A stretch of 64,000 bases of DNA, from positions 124,001 to 188,000 of the forward strand of contig JACZZP010000003.1 in the NCBI GenBank assembly GCA_015183035.1. The letters run 5' to 3'. This document shows positions 57,199-64,000 of this stretch, in pieces (position 1 is the stretch's first letter; every line of letters begins with the position of its first letter). This DNA comes from Meloidogyne chitwoodi (lineage: Eukaryota; Nematoda; Chromadorea; Rhabditida; Meloidogynidae). Below the pieces are notes generated by a model. The model was not told the origin of the DNA and searched no databases. It saw only the letters and a program-made list of their open reading frames with translations. A program made the position numbers and the translations under genes.

Positions 57199-57741
57199 AT
57201 GGGTGCTAATCAATCTCAAGAACAAATGCTTGGCCCTGGACCTCATGTGGTAAAACAAAATTTTTTTTTAATTAATTTAATTTTTTAAAAGGTTTATTGT
57301 AAAACATGCAAGGAAGCTAAACTTTCTAAAATTGAATATGTAAATGGTTCCGGATGGCATTTTTGCGTTCTGTGGTCTATTGTATGGATGTTTGTTTGTT
57401 TTTTAATTAATTTCAAAAAATTAATTCTTTCTATTTTTTTAAAGAATGTTCTCCTTAGGTCTGTTGTTCAACATTCTTTCCAAAGAATTTACATGGGATA
57501 GGTTTTTTAAAGTGTCAGCTTTTTTATTGATTCTAGGGTTTGTTAATTTATTTTTTTATTTTCCTCCCCTTTTTTAAGATTATTCTTTTTAATTCCATGC
57601 TGCATTCTTCCATTCTTCTGCAATAACTGTAAGGATCGTAAACATTATTGTACTCAATGTGATACATATATTGGAAAATATAACGCTGCAAGTGGTCAAA
57701 ATAATCAAATGATGTTTATATATATTCCACTATCATCATAA
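57199..57741 (+). CDS. LITAF-domain membrane protein, copy 4
   Basis: Four exons: MGANQSQEQMLGPGPHV; VYCKTCKEAKLSKIEYVNGS; hydrophobic GWHFCVLWSIVW and IMFSLGLLFNIL; FTWDRFFKVSAFLLILG; LFFLIPCCILPFFCNNCKDR; HYCTQCDTYIGKYNAAS. The tail ends IYIPLSS. Frame and splice sites are intact throughout, so it looks functional. Confidence 0.87.
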
Positions 57742-58300
57742 ATTAATAAAATAAAGAAACATATAATTCCCCCAAAATCATATTTTGTAGGTATATATTT
57801 ATATATAATATAATTTTTTTCTTTCCTCTTTTTGTTAGTTTCTTATAAAAAAATGTTTTTAATAAATAAATTATAAATAAAGATTATTTGTATATAATTT
57901 TGAATCTTTTTTTATATATTGATTCTTTCCCTATTTTATCATTAAAATCTAATTAAAAATAAAGAAGGTAGTATCACAAAAAAATAAATTTAAACCCAAC
58001 CTTAATTATCATTTCGAAAAAAAATAAATAAATAATGAATTTAATAAAACATTAAAATTACTTTAACACTCTGTCACACACTATTTGTTTCGATAAAATG
58101 ACTCTATCACTCTGTTGTACACTCTTTATTTTTATTAAATTACTTTAACATTCTGTTATACACTATTTCTTTTTTACACTATGCCAAACATAAAAATTGT
58201 GTATATATAAACCTTAACTTTAACTTTACAAACACAATTATCCCTATAATTCTCTTCAATTTTTTTTCTACATATATTCAATTCTAAATATTATATATAA
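57742..58300. promoter_or_regulatory. Spacer and promoter of LITAF copy 5
   Basis: Common 3' block first. Then come three ACTATTT-type units at 58055-58175 (one reads GACTCTATCACTCTGTTGTA), ACACTATGCCAAACATAAAA and TGTATATATAAACC at 58200-58213. Confidence 0.65.
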
Positions 58301-58834
58301 ATGGGTGCTAATCAATCTCAAGAACAATTTGTTGGCCCTGGACCTCATCTGGTAAAACAATTTTTAAAATTAATTTAATTTTTTAAAAGATTTATTGCAA
58401 AACATGCAAGGAAACTAAACTTTCTAAAATCGAATATGTAAATGGTTCCGGATGGAGTTTTTGTGTTGTGTTGTCTATTTGCTGGATGTTTGTTTTTTAA
58501 TTAATTAAAAAAATTAATTTTCTCTCTATTTTTTAAGAGTGTTCTCCTTAGGTATATTCAGCAAACTTTTAGAAAATTTTACATGGGATAAGTTTTTTGA
58601 ATTGTCAGCTTTTTCATTGATTATAGGGTTTGTTAATTTATTTTTTTTAATTTACTACATTTTTAAAGATTAGTCTTAATCCCATGCTGCATTCTTCCAT
58701 TCTTCATCAATAATTGTAAGGATCGTAAACATTATTGTACTCAATGTGATACATATATTGGAAAATATAGACCTGGAACTCGTCAAAATAATCAAATGAT
58801 GTACTATATGTATATTCCACATCATCAAAATTAA
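58301..58834 (+). CDS. LITAF-domain membrane protein, copy 5
   Basis: Four exons: MGANQSQEQFVGPGPHL; IYCKTCKETKLSKIEYVNGS; GWSFCVVLSICW and IVFSLGIFSKLLEN; FTWDKFFELSAFSLIIG; LVLIPCCILPFFINNCKDRK; HYCTQCDTYIGKYRPGT. The tail ends YIPHHQN. It is the last copy of the array; the downstream 3' block is present, but no sixth promoter or ATG follows. Confidence 0.87.
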
Positions 58835-60412
58835 TAAAAAAAAACATACAATTCCCCCAAATAATATTTTGTAGGTATATAATTTATATAAAATAATATT
58901 TTTTTCTGCCCTCTTTTTGTTGGTTTCTTATAAAAAAATTTTTTTTAATAAATTAATTATAGATAATGATTATTTGATATAATTTAGAATATTTTTTTAT
59001 TTATTGATTCTTTCCCCAATTTTATCATTAAAAATTAAAAATAGAAAATACATTTTTAGCGAATTCTGTAATTTTTTTCCCGCGTGTTTGCGCTGTTATT
59101 ATAACTGATAAAAGAATTAAAAAATCCTTTCAACACATACCTATATATTTCCCACCTCTCCCCCACTTTTGTTCATTTTCACATTTTGTTAATTTCTGAT
59201 GTCATTTTTTATATACATTATAGGTCTATATTTAAGTATTTTCCGGAAATATTGTATTTCAAGTTTGTTATCAATTTATTTTAAGTTCTGATTTGTGTTT
59301 TCTTGTTTGTTTTAATTTCTGATTTTTGTGTTTTCTTTCAAGTTTTTGTTTTAATTTCTGATTTTTGTGTTTTCTTCATGTTATTTTAATTTCTGATTTT
59401 TGTGTTTTCTTTCAAGTTTTTGTTTTAATTTCTGATTTTTGTGTTTTCTTTCAATCTTAATTTTACATCATTCTAGAAATGTTGTAATCTATACAAACTT
59501 TTTAATCACTACAAACATTTTTATCTCTAACAAATAAAAGAAATACATGTTCGCTAAATCTCTCTTTCTCTTTTACTTAGTAATCCCTCACGTCATAAAT
59601 AATAATTGTGTTATTAACAAATAATTTAAAAAAAAACAGAAAGATTTGAATATTAAATTATAAATAAAAATACAAATAAAAATGTTAAACACATATAAAA
59701 ATATTTTTTATATTTTATTTTAAATAGATAAGGCAAAAATTTCTCTCTCTTTCCTTCATTTGTATATTTAAACAAACACGAAAAATAATAAAAAAAATTA
59801 ATATCCAAATATATATTTATTATATCAATGAAAATCAATTTTAACACATTTTTCTCCGTTTTAAATTTTTTTCCTTCCCAAAATTTTTTTTATATTTTTT
59901 TTATTAAATTATTATTAATAATAATTTTTTTTAGAATTATTATTATTCTTATTATTTTTTAATTAATTAATTAATTATTTAATTGAATTATTCAACTTGG
60001 CGTCGTTGCGCATATTTTTACTTTTACTTCTTAACAATCTGGACGAAAACGGCTAGCCAAACAAAAAATTTACCCGAAAGGGATAATAATAATAATAATA
60101 ACAACGAAAAAAAAATAAACATCAAAATTTTTTAGTCATTATATTTTTGAAGAAAAAAAATTAAAAAATTCTGGTAAGAAAACTAATTTTTGGTCGATTC
60201 AGTGCCAACCTTATAGTGCCAACACTTAAAAATTAATTTAAAATAAATTAATTTTTTTATTTTTTTTAGAATTTAATTTTAAACATAAAAAAATTAAAAA
60301 AAAAAAAGAAATTTTCATTTATTCAAAAGCTATTAAGGTTGGCATTGAAACGTCCGTCTATTTTAAAAACCCTTAAATTAAAAAATTTTTTTTCTAAAAC
60401 AGTAAATTTATT
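58835..60412. other. Spacer after the LITAF array
   Basis: The first ~230 bp still match the array's 3' block. 59270-59460 is a tandem-like run of TTTTAATTTCTGATTTTTGTG with TTTTCTTTCAAG. 60190-60358 is a family-A fold-back repeat (TTGGTCGATTCAGTGCCAAC and GGTTGGCATTGAAACGTCC). Nothing coding was found. Confidence 0.55.
60190..60358. repeat. Fold-back repeat, family A, short form
   Basis: The outer arms are complete: GGTCGATTCAGTGCCAACC and AAGGTTGGCATTGAAACGTCC. The inner GATAGAG arms are lost. It lies 55 bp before a candidate small gene. Confidence 0.75.
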
Positions 60413-60715
60413 ATGACATCAGAAATTTCATCAACATCAATTTTTTCTTTTTCTTCAATTAATATAATGACATTTTTAAATCTTCAGTTGTTATTTATTA
60501 TTATTATTTGTTCTCTTATCTTTATATTGGTTGTTCCTTTAGCTCTACTTTTACATAAATTAATTTTTAAAATTTATAAAAAAAGGTTTGAAATTAATAT
60601 GAAAAAACAACAATTATTATTAAAAAGAGGAGTAGAATTTTTTAAAGAAGAAAAAATTAAAAAAATAAATAATAAAAATAATAAAAGTATTGCAAGTTTA
60701 GAGGAATGGATCTAA
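60413..60715 (+). CDS. Possible single-exon membrane protein, 100 residues
   Basis: An uninterrupted frame that begins MTSEISSTSIFSFSSINIM, has a strong hydrophobic segment at about residues 24-50 (LQLLFIIIICSLIFILVVPL), and then a basic Lys-rich cytoplasmic tail (KIYKKRFEINMKKQQ) ending ASLEEWI. The switch from Ser-rich to hydrophobic to basic looks like a designed protein rather than AT noise. No family is recognised. It may be one exon of a larger gene or a chance frame. Confidence 0.4.
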   Translation: MTSEISSTSIFSFSSINIMTFLNLQLLFIIIICSLIFILVVPLALLLHKLIFKIYKKRFEINMKKQQLLLKRGVEFFKEEKIKKINNKNNKSIASLEEWI

Positions 60716-63700
60716 GAAAAGAAGAAAAATAAATTTAAGAGATTAAAGAACGCTAATTTTTTTTTGATTAAATACTAAAAAAAAATAAAAATATATATTA
60801 TCTTATTTACTTTGAATAAAATTAAAAAAAATTTTTTTTCGTCCTTCACAGCCAGTTCAGTGCGCGAAAAGTTGAATGTCAACAACAATTTTTCTCTAAT
60901 TTATATAAAATTTTTAATCTTTTTTCTACAATTAATTCAACTATCAGTAAAATTCTGTTTCTCCTCTTTTAGATTTTATAAACAAATAAAAAATACCTAT
61001 TTTTAACACTAACAAAAGGCTTAATTAAATTACAAACCTCTTTGCTTCTCTCTCTTTTTAATTGATTATCTTAATTAATATCTAATAAATTATATATTTA
61101 ATCTAAATTAATTTTTATAGGACTTAAAAAAGGCATATTTACCCAAAAAAGACCCCTATATATAATAATTAAGCCTATATATTAATTACCCTTAAAATAA
61201 ACAAATAAAAACAACAAATAGACCGAAAATAATATTTATTCATTTTTTTTTAATACGAAAATATTAAACGAAAATAAATTGACGAAAAATTGTAACATAA
61301 ATATTTATTTGTCGAAAATGTTTGCCGAAAAAGTTGTACAATTTATCCGAAAAAAGCCTGAAAATGTTTAAAAAATTTTTTTTATCAGAATTACATAAAA
61401 CACAAAACATATAAGCAACGAACAAACATTAAATAAAAATCAGAACACAAACACAACAAACTTAAAAAACTTAGACAAACAAATTTGTTCTCTTCAAAAC
61501 ATCATAAACTTAAAACACAAACTTACTTAAAAAATCAGAACACAAACACAACAAACTAAACAACTAAAACTCTCTCTTTCTTTTCTCTAAAACACACATT
61601 ATATTATTGAAAACATGTTTTCATTTTACGCCAAAACGAAAGTTTATATCAAATTTCCCTTTTTCTCTCACTCTCTCTCTATTACTTTTTCAGACTCTCT
61701 TCCATTTCTTTCTTTTTCGTTAATTCATACAACAAAACAAATCATTCTATATAAAACATCTTTATAATATTATCTCTATTTTTTTACAAAAACACATTTC
61801 TATAATCTACTTACATTTAAACTTTAATATATACTTCTATATAACCAACAATAAAAACACATAATATAAATTATATATAATACGGAGCAAAATTATAAAA
61901 ATAGAAGATTTAATTACACAAAAATATAGGGGGAAAAGTATTAATTAATTAATTACAAAAAATAATTTAAAAAAAAAACTGTGCACAGTTATATTAAAAA
62001 AAAATAATAAAAGAGAATTAAAATTATAAATTATTAAATAATAAAAATATATTTTTAAAAAAGCATACAAAAATATTTAAATAAAAATTATAGTTGGCAA
62101 AAAGCTTTTTATTAAAATATTAGTATAATATTATAGAAGGGGATAAAGGAGAATAATAAAAAAAAAATAGAGTAATTCGTAATAACCAACTTTGTGAAGA
62201 AAAAAAAAGTTTTTTTAAGATAAAAACGTTAGGAAAAATAAATAAATTAATTAAATTTTTAAGAAACAAAACCACGTATTTAAAAAAAATGAAACTTTTA
62301 AATAATTATATTAATAAAAATAATAAAATTTATAATTTTTAAATTACTCAACAAATAAAAAAATAAAAAACCGCGACTCTAGAAAATTTAACACACAAAA
62401 ACAAAAAATAGAAATTAAAAAATATTTTTAAAAAAATTAAATAAATGTTAAGTTAAAAGTTTGTTGTGGTTAAAAAAAAATAAATAATTTAATAATAATA
62501 ATTTTAGTTTTTTAATAATTAATTAATTTTTTAATAATTAATTAATTTTTTAATAATTTAAAATTAAAATATAAATTTAACTTTGTGCGTTGTTTTCTCT
62601 TCATTATTATTATTTTTAAATATAATTAAAATATATTTATTTTTTTTAGTAGATAAATATTAATATTTTGCTTTGTCTTTTTATCCTTTAAAATTTGAAT
62701 TCTTTTATATATTTTTTCAATTTTTTTTAACCCAAAAAATAAAATATATAAAATTCATTTTTGATATTAATTTTTTTTTGTAATTATTATATTGATTAAA
62801 TTTAATTTAAAAAAATATACAAAATTTTCTACATTTTATTTCATCTTTTTAAAATATTTTATTTTAAATATATATATCTTCATTAAAAAAATTAATTAAT
62901 ATAAAAAATAAATTTTAAAAAATTAAAAATATTCAAATATATATTTATTTGTTAAAATTTCTTCAAAAAAAAATTTATTTTTATCCTCTTTAAAAAATTA
63001 ATATTTGCATTTTCTATATTAAAAAAAAATAAAATAAAATTTGAGACAAATATACATATATACTTCATTTATTTTTTTATTTAAATATAATTATTTTATT
63101 TTCCAAAAGATTGTTGTTAAAAAATATTTAAAAAATAATTAAATTAAAAAATAGTATAAGCTTCTTACAAACAAATAATTTAAAAATAAAAGCTTTAAAT
63201 TAAACAAAAACACAAAACTTCTTCATAGCCTAGTTGGTAACAACTCCGCCTAGTGAAAGTAACTGTATAGTAGAGGGATGTGGGTTCGAATCCATTTGTG
63301 GTAAAATATTTAATTTAATTAGCAAAATAACTTCTTTTGATAATAATTAATTTTAAAAAGGTTACAAAAAATATCCAAAAATAAAAAGGGCGGTCCGAAA
63401 AAAAAAATTAAAGAAATCTGAAATTGAATTTAAAAAAACAAAAAAACTCCCACACACCAAAAGAAAAAAGCCTGAATATTTAAAGAAAATTCTTCTTGAT
63501 TAATTAATTAGATAAAATTAAATTATTATTCTTTAATTTGACTTAAACTATACATACAAGTTATTGTAATTATTCAAATATATATAGGAGAGACAGTAAA
63601 AATAAATTAAAATAATTCACGTTTATGTAGAGATTGACCATTTTTTAAATAATAATTTAATAAAAATATATGTAAAACCTTGATAAAATATAAATTTTTC

Positions 63701-64000
63701 TAAAAAAAAAATATATGTAAGTTTTGGAATATACAAAACAACAACATTTTCTTTAAAATAAATTTATAAATTAAAAAAAAGGCATACGCGTGTTATTTAA
63801 TGTTTTTAAGAAATGATGATGCGCTCTCTTCCCCTGCCTCCTTACAATAATTGAAAAAAAGGCTAAATTTCTTCATCAAATATTATTTTCTTTTAATCTT
63901 TTTTTTCAGCTTTGTGTAAAAAATATTAATTAATTAAACAAAGAATTTAATATAAAAATATAGTTAGTTAATTATTTAATTAAAAAAAGCCTTTTTTAAA
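60716..64000. other. AT-rich spacer at the end of the window
   Basis: Contains a lone family-A end (CCAGTTCAGTGCGCG at 60852), ATCAGAACACAAACACAACA repeats at 61390-61560, and a tRNA-like element at 63222-63300. The rest is A/T runs. No exon could be supported; 63785-63855 is less AT-rich but shows no splice-framed ORF. Confidence 0.5.
63222..63300 (+). other. tRNA-like element with A and B boxes
   Basis: TAGCCTAGTTGGTAAC (63226-63241) is a good A-box/D-arm and GGGTTCGAATCC (63282-63293) a perfect B-box. The stretch between them (about 40 nt) is long enough for an anticodon arm plus extra arm, but the stems have mismatches and the acceptor arm does not close. It is a tRNA pseudogene, SINE head or unusual tRNA. 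Confidence 0.5.

Noticed and set aside
60812..61006. 64-residue plus-strand frame
   Set aside because: It runs across a family-A repeat end (CCAGTTCAGTGCGCG) and has no domain-like pattern.
63785..63855. Less AT-rich island that might be an exon
   Set aside because: No frame with plausible splice sites on either strand and no recognisable protein.

Overview
The window looks like nuclear DNA of a very AT-rich nematode, most likely a plant-parasitic tylenchid such as a root-knot nematode. Signs of this are a base composition that by eye is around 80% A+T, genes cut by many short AT-rich introns, and nematode-type gene families. These include a divergent G-protein alpha subunit, a short SLD-2 homologue, chains of MIG-18-like fibronectin-I modules and a TMC channel. 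The organism name is an inference. No bacterial, phage or CRISPR features are present.

Layout. 1-2114 (-): G-alpha subunit, 3' end outside the window. 2115-2537: short region shared by two divergent genes. 2538-3303 (+): SLD-2/RecQ4-N-like replication initiation factor. 3739-3927 (+): a 45-residue two-exon membrane protein. 4191-9685 (-): large secreted protein of cysteine modules. 10619-16955 (-): paired-like homeodomain transcription factor, 5' end unresolved. 16956-38668: about 21.7 kb in which I find no gene; it is filled with fold-back repeats, tandem repeats and one GC-rich hAT-type MITE. 38669-47953 (-): TMC mechanotransduction channel with a very long C-terminal tail. 49975-53042 (-): translation factor eIF2A. 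53696-58834 (+): five tandem LITAF-domain genes, each with the same promoter block and an N-myristoylation motif. 60413-60715 (+): a possible 100-residue single-TM protein. The rest to 64000 is intergenic.

The strongest structural signal is a dispersed fold-back repeat of about 300-350 bp. Its outer arm reads roughly GGTCGGTTCAGTGCCAGC and its inner arm contains GATAGAGAATTAAATT. It occurs about 15-20 times, complete or partial. At least three complete copies occupy nearly the whole of introns in the G-alpha and homeobox genes, which suggests an introner-like DNA transposon. Three short motifs (TTCAAGTTTATTTT, ATCAGAATTTT, TTTCCGGAAA) are also scattered through introns and spacers. The first of these also forms in-frame repeats inside the coding sequence of the secreted protein.

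The genes do not form one pathway. The only clear functional cluster is the LITAF array, whose repeated promoters suggest shared expression. Exon boundaries were read by eye from GT/AG sites and reading frames, so individual junctions may be wrong, above all in the TMC tail and the 3' part of the secreted protein.
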